A DNA stretch of 56,993 nucleotides from Hominimerdicola alba (GCF_900109655.1 NZ_FOAT01000018.1:1-56993); one strand, 5' to 3'. Positions 42,830-51,854 are shown, numbered from the stretch's first letter. The notes: a model not told the origin generated them from the sequence alone. Numbers and translations are program-made.

Positions 42830-43972
42830 TTATTCTGCGGGATTCAGTGCCAGCAGGTCAGCTGTATTTAAATTCTGATCCATGTCAGCAGTTTTGTTAG
42901 TGAAATCCACTGCATATTCCCCATAAATTACCGATTTGTCTGTTTCATCGCTTGTAATTATAATTGTGAACTTCTCAGCGCCAATGCCTTCCAGGTCAAA
43001 GTCGAATGTTTTTACCTCTCCAAGCGTATCTGCATTTATGGATTTTGTATACTTCACCGTTCCGTCCTCGTCACAGAGATCAATACGGTAGGAGCCGCGC
43101 AGATCTCCGGGCAATGGTGTCCTTATTGTCAGCTTGACAGGTTCAGTAATGCCGGCTGAAACAGAAATGGTTATTTCGTCGTACTTGTTCAGCGTTGTAT
43201 CGGGTTCGACAGACTGCTCAACGACAGTACCCTTTTCTGCACTGTTCAAGACATCTTTATTCTTTACGGAAAGACCCGCCTCTTTCAGCAGCAGCATTGC
43301 CTCGTCTTCTTTCATACCTACTACATTTGGGACCGTTACGGTTTCGGGTTCACCTAACTTGCCCTTTGAAATAAACAGCGTTACTCCACTATCCAATGCA
43401 AGCTCAGTGCCTGGTGCGGGTTCAGTTCCGATAACCATGCCCGCGGGAATTACATCATCGTATTTTTCCCTTATTACTGGGATGAATCCTGCTGCTCTAA
43501 TCGTACTTTCGGCAACTTTCTGTTCATATTCTGTCACATCGGGCATGATGTTTTCTGCGTTATCATCCGTAGTGTCGGTATCCTCATCACCGGTCGCATA
43601 AACGTCACTTGTCGGCTGACTTGCGGGTTTAGGGATATCGGCATTGATATTGTTCATATGGAGCATACCCGCTGTGATCACACCAACTGTCAGAACTGCG
43701 ACGCAGGCTGCAATGATACCGCCGCGTTTTACCTGTATCTTGCCTCTGCGAACCTCTGTATCATCCGTTTTTGATGCTGTTATATTCTTTCGTTTTTCGT
43801 TGATTATCTCGTTCATCTCAAATCCTGCCTTTCTCATTACGGAGGAAAGTACACGCTTCTTTTGGGCATCGGTGACTTCGGCATTTTCTTCAAATCCCGC
43901 AAATGTGTCCTCGAAAAGCTCTGCGTCCTGAACAGAAAGATCTATCTTCAGCTCTTCATTTTCACGCTTCAT
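42830..43972 (-). CDS. Membrane anti-sigma factor with two PASTA domains
   Basis: A 380-residue protein. Residues 1-80 are cytoplasmic and probably bind the sigma factor; a single helix (about 84-104) is followed by an acidic linker, two PASTA domains (about 145-205 and 211-281, the latter with VPNVVGMKEDEAMLLLKEAGL) and a C-terminal beta-rich domain. PASTA domains bind peptidoglycan fragments. The gene overlaps the sigma gene by one base in a TAATG arrangement. It therefore resembles a cell-wall-sensing anti-sigma factor. Most anti-sigma factors lack PASTA domains, which is notable. Confidence 0.83.
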   Translation of the reverse strand: MKRENEELKIDLSVQDAELFEDTFAGFEENAEVTDAQKKRVLSSVMRKAGFEMNEIINEKRKNITASKTDDTEVRRGKIQVKRGGIIAACVAVLTVGVITAGMLHMNNINADIPKPASQPTSDVYATGDEDTDTTDDNAENIMPDVTEYEQKVAESTIRAAGFIPVIREKYDDVIPAGMVIGTEPAPGTELALDSGVTLFISKGKLGEPETVTVPNVVGMKEDEAMLLLKEAGLSVKNKDVLNSAEKGTVVEQSVEPDTTLNKYDEITISVSAGITEPVKLTIRTPLPGDLRGSYRIDLCDEDGTVKYTKSINADTLGEVKTFDFDLEGIGAEKFTIIITSDETDKSVIYGEYAVDFTNKTADMDQNLNTADLLALNPAE

Positions 43973-44502
43973 TACTCTTCCTCCTTTAGAATTTTTCTCA
44001 GCTTGACAAGACCTCTCGATACTCTCTTGTCTACCGCTTTAGGATTTAAGTGAAGTTCTTCGGCGATCTCCTTTGTTTTCTGACCGAAGAAGTATTTTCG
44101 GATAAATATGCTTGTATCAGGTTCGCCCAGCTTTTTTATTGCCGCGGCGAGAGCGGTACGGTTATCAGACAATTGCTCCTGCGTAGGTATCTCTCCCGCA
44201 TCTTCCAGTGGAAGGATATCCGGGGAAGATATGTGTTTGCGGAACACATCGGTGCAGTGTCTTCCCGCTATCACGGAAAGGTACGCCCTCACCGAACGTA
44301 TATCAAAGCCGTTGCTCTGACCCGTCTGATAGAATTTGAAAAATATATCGCTGACCGCTTCTTCAATATCCTCGCTGCTGCAAATGCCGTTCAGTTTGGT
44401 ACGCGCTATCTTCATCACATAAGCCGTATACCTGTCGACCACAGCCGCCAGTCCCTCTTTGGGTGAGCTTTTCAGCTTTTCGATAAGTTCTTTATCCGTC
44501 AT
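43972..44502 (-). CDS. ECF sigma factor
   Basis: A 176-residue sigma-70 family protein. Region 2 covers about 8-85 (with DIEEAVSDIFFKFY) and region 4 about 110-172, with the helix-turn-helix KTKEIAEELHLNPKAVDKRV. No region 1 or 3 is present, as in ECF factors. Transcription probably starts near the palindrome at 44520-44531. The next gene is its PASTA-bearing membrane partner. Confidence 0.93.
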   Translation of the reverse strand: MTDKELIEKLKSSPKEGLAAVVDRYTAYVMKIARTKLNGICSSEDIEEAVSDIFFKFYQTGQSNGFDIRSVRAYLSVIAGRHCTDVFRKHISSPDILPLEDAGEIPTQEQLSDNRTALAAAIKKLGEPDTSIFIRKYFFGQKTKEIAEELHLNPKAVDKRVSRGLVKLRKILKEEE

Positions 44503-44519
44503 ACAATGACCTCACTTTT

Positions 44520-44531
44520 TGAAACGTTTCA
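44520..44531. promoter_or_regulatory. Perfect 12-base palindrome upstream of the sigma gene
   Basis: TGAAACGTTTCA is a perfect palindrome with a central CG, 18 bases before the sigma start. It resembles LacI/GalR-family operators and some ECF -35 regions (the AAC core). Confidence 0.55.
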
Positions 44532-44690
44532 CTATGTTAGTCGTATCCGAAGCAGGAAATGAGACATCATCGGAAGAAAATTATAACAGATCTTTGTTAA
44601 TATTTTATGAACACATCTGCTGAGGTAAAATCATGGTGTAGTTCAATTGCTTATGTCTTGTGTTATTCCTGAAAATTACGGTTCATATGG

Positions 44691-44719
44691 TTGACGGTTA
44701 GGACAGGTTATGATATAAT
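44691..44719 (+). promoter_or_regulatory. Promoter of the immunity-gene island
   Basis: TTGACG at 44691-44696 and TATAAT at 44714-44719 with a 17-base spacer. Confidence 0.8.
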
Positions 44720-44778
44720 CATCATATCGTGACAGGGGCGCTTATTCAAAAAACATGACATTTATAAGGAACTATATT

Positions 44779-45138
44779 ATGAAAATTAGAGACAATTTAA
44801 GAGACAAGGAATACTTTGATACTTTTATCGAGGAAGAACTGGAAGACATACAGATGTTTGAGGACAGCCTTGCCGACGGTGAGATCGAAGAGGACAGGAT
44901 AGACTCTATAAAAGATGAGATACTATTGATCAAACTCGGTATAATCATTGCAAAATATTCAAGGGGAGATCCTCTTGATGATATAAGGCAGGAGTTTGAA
45001 GATATGATCGACTTGTTTTGCGGAGCATGGGACGGCGGTATTTATGAAGATAATCTGTGGTTTGCATCAATAGCCTATCTTCTTGGTCTGGACAGCGTAA
45101 TACTTAATAAGATCAGGAAAAAAATTAATGGAAAGTGA
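44779..45138 (+). CDS. N-terminal half of a PoNe immunity protein (DUF1910-like)
   Basis: A 119-residue protein starting at the ATG at 44779 (AAGGA eight bases upstream). The sequence MKIRDNLRDKEYFDTFI and the acidic helical remainder match the N-terminal (DUF1910) half of PoNi, the immunity protein to PoNe DNase toxins. It ends 11 bases after the start of the next frame. The single-protein form of PoNi is about 230 residues, so this half is incomplete. A seven-A run at 45118-45124 just before the stop is a likely indel site: deleting one A would fuse the two frames. Confidence 0.68.
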   Translation: MKIRDNLRDKEYFDTFIEEELEDIQMFEDSLADGEIEEDRIDSIKDEILLIKLGIIIAKYSRGDPLDDIRQEFEDMIDLFCGAWDGGIYEDNLWFASIAYLLGLDSVILNKIRKKINGK

Positions 45139-45466
45139 CACATATGACTATCTTATTGATTTTATTCTTACTGGTGCTGAAAGTGAATTTGACAATAGCA
45201 GGATATCTTTCCCGCGTTCCTATAAAATGCTGGTCAAAAGCATAAAGGAGAATGACAGGGAAGCCCTGCTAAAATATCTGCGCGGATGGTACAAGGGAAG
45301 TCGTGAAAGTTCCTGCTATGATACACACAAGATAAAAGATGATAATCTCTATTACGGATACTGGTGTTTTGAAGCAGGTGCAGTTGCCAAAAGGCTCGGA
45401 ATGGACGACAGTGATATGCAGAATGAACAGTATTATCCCTACGATTTGGTCCATTTTGATGCGTGA
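45128..45466 (+). CDS. C-terminal half of a PoNe immunity protein (DUF1911-like)
   Basis: A 112-residue frame from the ATG at 45128. YYGYWCFEAGAVAKRLGMDD and YYPYDLVHFDA are the signature of the DUF1911 half of PoNi. It sits in the next frame over from the preceding gene, overlapping it by 11 bases. No ribosome site of note precedes the ATG. Either the gene is split and translated by reinitiation or frameshifting, or it is a frameshifted pseudogene, or the sequence has an error in the A run. Confidence 0.7.
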   Translation: MESDTYDYLIDFILTGAESEFDNSRISFPRSYKMLVKSIKENDREALLKYLRGWYKGSRESSCYDTHKIKDDNLYYGYWCFEAGAVAKRLGMDDSDMQNEQYYPYDLVHFDA

Positions 45467-45506
45467 TAATTCCTGAAAACATAAAATGAAATGGGGGATT
45501 ATTTCG

Positions 45507-46091
45507 GTGAAAGAATCGATTATAAAAGATTTTTATAACATAACAATGAACGGCAGACTGTGCTACATTTTCATGTGTATAGAACGATATCTGACCCAAC
45601 TTTATCCTGAACGGGACTGGGCACCGATATCAAAAAGAATGTGGCAGTGGACAACTCATTTGTGGGACGAATCATCTGATATTTATTCTGAAGCGGTACC
45701 CGAATATATCCTTGAATTTGAGGGCTATGAAAAAACAAACGAACTGGTATATGATGGAAATCTGAAAATAGAAGATTACGATGAGATCACCGCATTATTC
45801 AAAGACATTACAAATGGTGACGGTGATGATGAATTCTGTCACGTATTAAAAATACCCATCGATTTCGGCTGTATATGTGAGGGGACAAGCTTTAAGTGTG
45901 CAGAACCGCTTGTTGTTGAACTGATCGTAGAAATTGAAAACATTCTGAAAAAGCATGATATCCGATACCCCGATAAAGCGCTGCTGAAAAGCTTTGAAAA
46001 TGAAAGAGATAAGCCGATTGAATGTTATGAAAAAGAACCGGGCTGGGGAGATTTTGAAAATACTGAGTACTTATCGATCATCTTGAATTAA
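45507..46091 (+). CDS. Immunity-like protein of unknown family
   Basis: A protein of about 194 residues starting with GTG at 45507 behind GGGGG; an ATG at 45486 has no ribosome site. The sequence is rich in aromatic and acidic residues (MNGRLCYIFMCIERYL, MWQWTTHLWD), has no signal peptide or catalytic motif and has the style of small immunity proteins. It sits 40 bases after the PoNi remnant. The assignment rests on its context, not on a recognised family. Confidence 0.5.
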   Translation: MKESIIKDFYNITMNGRLCYIFMCIERYLTQLYPERDWAPISKRMWQWTTHLWDESSDIYSEAVPEYILEFEGYEKTNELVYDGNLKIEDYDEITALFKDITNGDGDDEFCHVLKIPIDFGCICEGTSFKCAEPLVVELIVEIENILKKHDIRYPDKALLKSFENERDKPIECYEKEPGWGDFENTEYLSIILN

Positions 46092-46125
46092 ACAGCATAA
46101 TGTTATACAAAGGAGAAACGGCAAT

Positions 46126-46710
46126 ATGACACACGATATATGTTTGAATATCCACTATTCAGCACCTGATGAAATTTGGGATATGATCGGAGAAGTTTAT
46201 CGTTCAATGGATCATTGGTGTGACAATGCAGGTTATCCTGCCTGGAGAGGTGAGAATATTAATTTATCTGCATTTGTTGAGCCGGGAGGTATACAGATCA
46301 GCGGAGAAATGCCTGATGAATTGTGGGATAAGTGGTGCGGCGAATTGAAATCAAAACTGTCATTAAAACTTGGGTACGAAATAGGTGAACCGGAAGATGG
46401 TTTTAAATTCAAATACTGGACTCCTTTTGAAAAAAAATATTCTGATATAAAAACCATCGATGATGTAAAGATAGTATTCAATGATTACTCAACTTTTTAT
46501 TGGGACGATTTCACAGAACATGAAAGAGATATAACTGTCAAACGGCCTTATCACGCTTTTAGATCTCCGCTGATCGAACTGTATATTTACTTCGATGATA
46601 CAGATATACTATCAGGAAAGAAACTGCAGCAAGAGTTTCTGGAATTTCAGTCAAGACTTAACGAATTGAATATTCATATTTGTCGGTTTAAAACGGTCGA
46701 TGAGATATAG
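46126..46710 (+). CDS. Second immunity-like protein of unknown family
   Basis: A 194-residue protein with an AAAGGAG site upstream. It is rich in Trp, Tyr, Asp and Glu (EIWDMIGEVYRSMDHW, ELWDKWCGELKSKL), with no export signal or known motif. It follows the preceding gene in the same orientation after 34 bases and is likely in the same operon. Function unknown; immunity is an inference from neighbours. Confidence 0.5.
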   Translation: MTHDICLNIHYSAPDEIWDMIGEVYRSMDHWCDNAGYPAWRGENINLSAFVEPGGIQISGEMPDELWDKWCGELKSKLSLKLGYEIGEPEDGFKFKYWTPFEKKYSDIKTIDDVKIVFNDYSTFYWDDFTEHERDITVKRPYHAFRSPLIELYIYFDDTDILSGKKLQQEFLEFQSRLNELNIHICRFKTVDEI

Positions 46711-46759
46711 AAAAAAGATTTCAAATACTGAATAGCATACAGTTTAAACGAATATGATA

Positions 46760-46802
46760 AACACCCCTTCGACCCGAATAGATCGAAGGGGTGTTGTTTT
46801 TT
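46760..46802 (+). terminator. Terminator of the immunity-gene island
   Basis: Perfect 13-base arms (46760-46772, 46783-46795) with a 10-base loop, then GTTTTTT. It also faces the converging GH9 gene. Confidence 0.9.
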
Positions 46803-46824
46803 GTATCAGTTAAGATATGTGTTA

Positions 46825-48675
46825 TTACCTGACAGTTACTGTTACAGCATTCTTGATAGATGCTGTTGCTGTCCATTCACCGTTGACCTTAGCTGCAATC
46901 GCAACTCTGTAAGTCATGCCGGGAGTTAGGTTCTTGGGTGTTACATAGCTTCTTGAAGAAGCGGGGATAGAGGAAGTCTGAACTCTCCACTTGCCTGCCA
47001 GGAAAACTGCGATACCGTAGTTGGTAGCGCCCTGTACAGGTGACCAGATGAACTGGATCTGGTGATATCTCTGGTTGTAATTTACAGCGGTGATAGCAGG
47101 ATATACCTCAGGGTCATTATTACCGTGGTTATTATTGGATTTGATCCCGAAAGAATAATTCTTCTTGAATTCAGGAGCACTGTTTACGATCCTTGATGCG
47201 CCGTCGCTGGTGCAGCCGTTCAGATTTACAAGTGCTGCACAAGCCAGAGCGAAGCATCCGTTGTAGTCAAGGGCACCCTCTGTCCAGCGGTAGCTGTCGG
47301 TAACTTCGTTGAATGTACCTGAAGAATCAGGTCCGCCGATGAGGTAGCCATAGTTTACATACTTTGCATCAGGGTTGGAAGAAGCATCACCGTTGCCGGG
47401 GTTTGCAGCTCTGTGGTGTACCTTGGAAGACCATGAGTTGCCGAAACCGGTCAGGAAGCTCTTGTTCTGGGGGTTGTTGCCGAGGATATAGTTCATCTGA
47501 TACTTAGCACCCTTAGCAAGGGCATCATCCTTATTGTTGCCGATAGAAGCAAGGGCTTCCATCTGAACAGCACAGTTGTAACGTGTGCAGCCCCACTCCT
47601 GTTTGCAGGAATTGTAAGTGCCCTCTTTCAGACCGCCCATGTTATTTACTTCAAACTGAAGCTCCTTAGCGTATGCTTCATCGCCTGTCTTTTTGTACAT
47701 CAGTGCAGCATAACCTGACCAAACTTTGTCCCAGCTGTACAGATAATAATCATAGTACTGGTTATTGTAGCAGCCGTTGCCTGTGGGCTTGAAGGAAGGC
47801 ATTGAGCCCTCGCCCAGAACATACAGCCAGCCTTCAGCCATTGCCTGCTCGTCCTGATACTGTGAATTGGTAGCATACATGGAACCCATACCTTCCATAT
47901 AGTTGCCTGTATGCTGTGTGCCGAACTTGTACAGAGCCTTAGCGTACTTTGTACACTGTGCAGCGTATGAAGCGTCAGTATCCTTGAAAGCAACAGCAGT
48001 ACCTGCAAGTGCGCTTGCCATTTCCAGTACTATAGCAGAATTGTTACTGGAAGTTGTCAGCCAGTATGTAGGACGGTCGCCGTTCTGGTTTTCGGGAGCG
48101 CCCCAGTAGCTGTGGTCGCCCTCGTTGGATACCATATAGCATACAGCGCCTACTTCGCCGCTGTTATCCAGGAATGTTGTCTTCATCATGTAATCTGCGC
48201 CATTCTTCAGAATGTACAGCAGATGGTCGCGGCAGCCTGCCTTTTCATAAGCACCGGGATTGAGATAATCGGAAAGTGCCAGGCTGTTCATGCCGAAGCC
48301 GATGGTCAGATTGAACTTGATATGGTCGCCTGCATCGTGATAACCGCCCGAAACATCAACCTTGCCGTCTCCGTCAGGGTCAACAACGCTGCGTGCGCCG
48401 CCGAGGTTTACAGCGTTTGAAAGGCTTGCCTGTGCATCGCTTACATGGCAGTTGCCTCTCCATGCCAGCGGGTTATCGTCCACCCCTGTACCACACTGGT
48501 TGGAATCATAGAAATACAGCGACAATGCCAGCGCCTCTGCATAATTCGCGTCCTCGCCATATGCAGATGCTGTTAACGTCGCAGACGGGATCACCGATGT
48601 CATCATTGTGCCTGCTGATAACAGTGCAGTTGTGAATGCGGCGATCTTTGAGAGCTTTTTCCTTTGATTTTTCAT
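46825..48675 (-). CDS. Secreted GH9 cellulase with C-terminal CBM37-like module
   Basis: A 616-residue endoglucanase. A signal peptide (about 1-38) precedes a GH9 catalytic domain (about 45-490) with the nucleophile/base region SGGYHDAGDHIKFN (Asp114 and Asp117), HHRAANPG (His420-421) and the acid Glu466 in WTEGALDYN. One CBM37-like module (about 524-616, YGIAVFLAGKWRVQ) follows directly, with no CBM3c between, unlike many processive GH9 enzymes. R. albus Cel9B has the same kind of architecture. The enzyme hydrolyses cellulose outside the cell. It is preceded by its own promoter and a leader hairpin. Confidence 0.96.
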   Translation of the reverse strand: MKNQRKKLSKIAAFTTALLSAGTMMTSVIPSATLTASAYGEDANYAEALALSLYFYDSNQCGTGVDDNPLAWRGNCHVSDAQASLSNAVNLGGARSVVDPDGDGKVDVSGGYHDAGDHIKFNLTIGFGMNSLALSDYLNPGAYEKAGCRDHLLYILKNGADYMMKTTFLDNSGEVGAVCYMVSNEGDHSYWGAPENQNGDRPTYWLTTSSNNSAIVLEMASALAGTAVAFKDTDASYAAQCTKYAKALYKFGTQHTGNYMEGMGSMYATNSQYQDEQAMAEGWLYVLGEGSMPSFKPTGNGCYNNQYYDYYLYSWDKVWSGYAALMYKKTGDEAYAKELQFEVNNMGGLKEGTYNSCKQEWGCTRYNCAVQMEALASIGNNKDDALAKGAKYQMNYILGNNPQNKSFLTGFGNSWSSKVHHRAANPGNGDASSNPDAKYVNYGYLIGGPDSSGTFNEVTDSYRWTEGALDYNGCFALACAALVNLNGCTSDGASRIVNSAPEFKKNYSFGIKSNNNHGNNDPEVYPAITAVNYNQRYHQIQFIWSPVQGATNYGIAVFLAGKWRVQTSSIPASSRSYVTPKNLTPGMTYRVAIAAKVNGEWTATASIKNAVTVTVR

Positions 48676-48726
48676 CTCTAAACACTCCTATTCCATAAGT
48701 TTTAAACGTATACGGACAAAATGACC

Positions 48727-48749
48727 GATCCTGCCACCCATGCAAGATC
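48727..48749 (-). promoter_or_regulatory. Hairpin in the GH9 leader
   Basis: GATCTTGC / GCAGGATC (one G-U pair) with a 7-base loop, in the untranslated leader between the promoter and the start. Confidence 0.5.
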
Positions 48750-48767
48750 ATTATCCAATATGAAAAT

Positions 48768-48796
48768 ATTATAACATATTATTTCGTTTTTGTCTA
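48768..48796 (-). promoter_or_regulatory. Promoter of the GH9 gene
   Basis: On the minus strand TAGACA (48791-48796) and an extended TGTTATAAT (hexamer 48768-48773) with a 17-base spacer. The rest of the gap to 49026 shows no gene. Confidence 0.72.
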
Positions 48797-49026
48797 CATA
48801 TTTCTACGAATTTGTTTGTAAACTTTTTGCATATCGACCAATCAAATTTGCATTTTTGCCGGCTCATTTCAAAAAGGATAGTTTCTACGCTGACATGGTG
48901 ATGATTCAACCGTATTTTGCAAAAAAAGCACCCCTTTCGTCAGTTTTCAATTTGGTAGATCTCCATCATACGAAACTGGCTGACAAAAGGAGAGCATTCA
49001 ATTTTATGTAATTTGTATTTGTAATA

Positions 49027-50604
49027 TCACCTTATAGAAACCGTCACAGCATTTTTTATGGCGTTTAAGGTATCCCATTTGCCGTTTACTCTTGCTGCAA
49101 TAGCCACCTTGTAGGATAAACCGGGGGTAAGGTTCTTTGGAGTAGTGTAAACAGTGCCTGTGATATTCTGGGACTGTATCCTCCATTTGCCTGCCAGATA
49201 AACAGCAATGCCATATCTGTCAGCACCTTCCACCTTATCCCATGTAAATCTTACCTGGTGATATTGCTGATTGTATGTGACGTTGATATTTGTGGGGTAT
49301 GTTACAGGATCTTTCTCAATGTATGGCTTATCTTTTTTCGGATAGATGCGGGTGAATACATCCAGTGATTCGAGAGGGTAGCCATTGAAATCGAACAGCG
49401 CCTGATTATCAAAAGATGATCCGCCTGCTGAGGTTACATCGTGATCGTACTCTGAAGCATAAGATGAAGCCCAACCGCATCCGTATTTATCCCATTTATT
49501 CCTCTGCTGTGAGGAAGTACCACTGACACCAAGCCATGCAGGTTCCCAGTAGAATGCACCTATGCCCTTATCGCCGCAGTTAGCGATAGCCTGAAATACA
49601 TCGGTAACTGCCTGTGTCTGTCCTTGAACGGAAATATCATAGTTCAGATCTACGCCGCTTGACCATGCAGAGATAGTATTGCCGAATGAATCGCCATTCT
49701 CTGAAGTATATGGATATGCCGTTTCAGCAACCATTACATACTTGCCGTAAGTATCACCGATAGTCTTCAGCACGCTGGTAAGGTTACTCAGCGAACCGTG
49801 CCAGTATGGATAATAAGAAGTTGCAAAAACGTCATAATCAAGATTGCACTCGTTCATGACTTTTGCGTACCAGTTGAAGTAATCTACATGGGAAGGATTG
49901 GCAAAATGATGGGCGATAAGGATATTTCTGTCAAAGTCACGAACTGCCTTTTCACCGCTTGCAAAGAGTTCGCAGATCTTATACATATCCTTTTCACCGC
50001 AGAAGAAGCACTCGGTCTCATTGCCGACCTGTACCATGCCTATATCTCCGCCTGCTTCCGTGATAGCTTTCAGAACCCAGGTCGTCCACTTGTATATCTC
50101 TCCCGAAAGGGTATACTGATCGTGAGGTGCCCAGTATTTCGGGCGTGTCTGCTTGGAAGGATCAGCCCAGAAATCGGAATACTGAATGTCCACCAGCAGC
50201 TTGATGCCGTATTTTGCAGCTCGTCTGCCGATCTCGCAGGCAGCATTAACATCATTGTTTCCGCCGCCGTAGCTGTGCCCCTTTCCGTCATTCGGTTCAT
50301 TCCACACACGTACACGAATGTAGTTTACATCATGATCGTAGAGCACACGGAAGATATCTTCTTCCTTGCCGTTATCATCATGGAAAACGACACCAGCCTG
50401 TTCGATGGAGAGAATGGAGGAAATGTCTACACCACGAATCGGTTCGCCTCCATTGACATTTGCGGGAAAAGAATTGAATGTGACGCTCTTGTTATAAGTA
50501 GCAGCTGATGATGTTATCATAAATGCGGACGATGTCAGCATCATTACAGATGCAGTCAGTCCAGCGCATACTTTTGCTGCACGCTGAAATATTTTTTTCT
50601 TCAT
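49027..50604 (-). CDS. Secreted GH53 endo-beta-1,4-galactanase with CBM37-like module
   Basis: A 525-residue secreted enzyme from the ATG at 50604; GGAGG lies about 15 bases upstream, longer than usual, and no better start is visible. A signal peptide (about 1-36) is followed by a GH53 barrel (about 55-380) with RVRVWNEPND, the acid/base Glu196 in VQVGNETECFF and the nucleophile Glu294 in MVAETAYPYT. One CBM37-like module (about 436-525) ends the protein. It cleaves galactan and arabinogalactan side chains of pectin. The GH2 galactosidase of this window could use its products. Confidence 0.95.
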   Translation of the reverse strand: MKKKIFQRAAKVCAGLTASVMMLTSSAFMITSSAATYNKSVTFNSFPANVNGGEPIRGVDISSILSIEQAGVVFHDDNGKEEDIFRVLYDHDVNYIRVRVWNEPNDGKGHSYGGGNNDVNAACEIGRRAAKYGIKLLVDIQYSDFWADPSKQTRPKYWAPHDQYTLSGEIYKWTTWVLKAITEAGGDIGMVQVGNETECFFCGEKDMYKICELFASGEKAVRDFDRNILIAHHFANPSHVDYFNWYAKVMNECNLDYDVFATSYYPYWHGSLSNLTSVLKTIGDTYGKYVMVAETAYPYTSENGDSFGNTISAWSSGVDLNYDISVQGQTQAVTDVFQAIANCGDKGIGAFYWEPAWLGVSGTSSQQRNKWDKYGCGWASSYASEYDHDVTSAGGSSFDNQALFDFNGYPLESLDVFTRIYPKKDKPYIEKDPVTYPTNINVTYNQQYHQVRFTWDKVEGADRYGIAVYLAGKWRIQSQNITGTVYTTPKNLTPGLSYKVAIAARVNGKWDTLNAIKNAVTVSIR

Positions 50605-50669
50605 AACACTCAGATTTGACCTCCCTATAATATTATTTGGTATAATCAAATAACCATTTTTGCATCTTT

Positions 50670-50698
50670 ATTATATCAATTTTTCAGGCACTTGTCAA
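50670..50698 (-). promoter_or_regulatory. Consensus promoter of the GH53 gene
   Basis: On the minus strand TTGACA (50693-50698) and TATAAT (50670-50675) with a 17-base spacer. Confidence 0.85.
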
Positions 50699-50889
50699 CT
50701 GAATTTATTAACACTTATTTGGGTTCAAATTTGTATATTATCTGTCAAATATCTTATTGTGCTGTGTATGATTTTTATATAAAGGCAAAGATATCAAAAA
50801 CAGAAAACTTTCATTGAAGAAATTAACCTTATTTACAGAAAACGAAATACATTTTTTCTGACGCTCGAATATTCATGTGCCGATATGAA
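50699..50889. other. AT-rich spacer upstream of the GH53 promoter
   Basis: No gene is seen between the GH53 promoter and the terminator of the cell-wall hydrolase gene. Confidence 0.5.
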
Positions 50890-50891
50890 AA

Positions 50892-50920
50892 TAAGACCGA
50901 CTGTTTTCACAATCGGTCTT
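50892..50920 (-). terminator. Terminator of the cell-wall hydrolase gene
   Basis: AAGACCGA / TCGGTCTT arms (50893-50900, 50913-50920) followed on the minus strand by TATTTTC. Confidence 0.78.
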
Positions 50921-50974
50921 ATCAATTATTTATGGTCACACAAAATTTGTCAGTGACAAATTTTTATGGAATTA

Positions 50975-51766
50975 TTATTTTACTACAATAGTGTCGCTTC
51001 CGCCGGGACGTCTGTATGTGCCCTTGTAAGTCTTGCTGAAGCAGTTGAATTTACCGTTACCGCGGAAATACAGATAACCCTCATCGAAGGTCTTTTTGTT
51101 ATTGAAATAGTATGTAACAGCTTCCTTAACTTCATTGGTTACCTTGCTTGAATATGTTTTCAGATTTGCATAGCTTGATGCACCTGAGAACTGGTTCTTC
51201 TGTGTGATTACTCCCTTTATAGTGTTAGGAAAATCCTTTGAGTTTTTGCGGTTCATTACTACTTCAACTACAAGTGCCTTTTCATACATTGAAATGTTGC
51301 TGAGATTTGCCTCATGTGCAACGCAGTTACAAAGAAGTATATAATTGGCCTCGCTTACGCCCTTGGGAACTTCTATTTTTATTCTCAGTGCGTTCTTCAT
51401 TGCTTTAATTGTCTTGGGACCAACGATGCCGTCAACTTCTTTTGCTCCCATATATTTTTTCTGGAAATTTCTAACTGCAGTGTCTGTATTTTTGCCGAAA
51501 TCACCGTCAACAGTGAGTTTTGCCTTCATCAGCTTGTTAAGACCGCACTGTACCCACTTTACCGAATCTCCCTTGCTGCCCTTCTTCAGGGTTGTAGTAG
51601 GAGTAGCGTGAAGCTCAAAGCTGGTGGAAGAGAGCTTTGCAGCTGCCGAAACAGTGATCGATGTTGCATCAATGATATTTGGTGCTATACCCGGGAGTGC
51701 TGTGCCTCCACAAAGAAGCGAAAATGCCAGTAATACTGATGCAGTTTTTTTTGCTACGATTTTCAT
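50975..51766 (-). CDS. SleB/CwlJ-type cell-wall hydrolase with peptidoglycan-binding domain
   Basis: A 263-residue secreted protein. A signal peptide (about 1-42) precedes a PG_binding_1 domain (about 60-130, with GDFGKNTDTAVRNFQKKY) and a SleB/CwlJ Hydrolase_2 domain (about 140-263, with CVAHEANLSN and VVMNRKNSKDFPNTIKGVI). The family cleaves peptidoglycan, in spore formers often the cortex at germination. No germination genes are nearby, so general wall turnover is equally likely. The glutamate of HEA is the likely catalytic acid. Confidence 0.88.
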   Translation of the reverse strand: MKIVAKKTASVLLAFSLLCGGTALPGIAPNIIDATSITVSAAAKLSSTSFELHATPTTTLKKGSKGDSVKWVQCGLNKLMKAKLTVDGDFGKNTDTAVRNFQKKYMGAKEVDGIVGPKTIKAMKNALRIKIEVPKGVSEANYILLCNCVAHEANLSNISMYEKALVVEVVMNRKNSKDFPNTIKGVITQKNQFSGASSYANLKTYSSKVTNEVKEAVTYYFNNKKTFDEGYLYFRGNGKFNCFSKTYKGTYRRPGGSDTIVVK

Positions 51767-51854
51767 TGGTTTTTCATCCTTTCGTAAGTTAAAATAAATT
51801 TCGGATTAACAAAAAATCCATTATTATTATATTTTATTTTTTAATCAATTTCTA
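51767..51854. other. AT-rich leader of the cell-wall hydrolase gene
   Basis: The -10 candidate TATAAT (minus strand, near 51829) lies too far from TTGACA at 51864-51869 for a normal promoter, so the start point is unclear. Confidence 0.4.
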
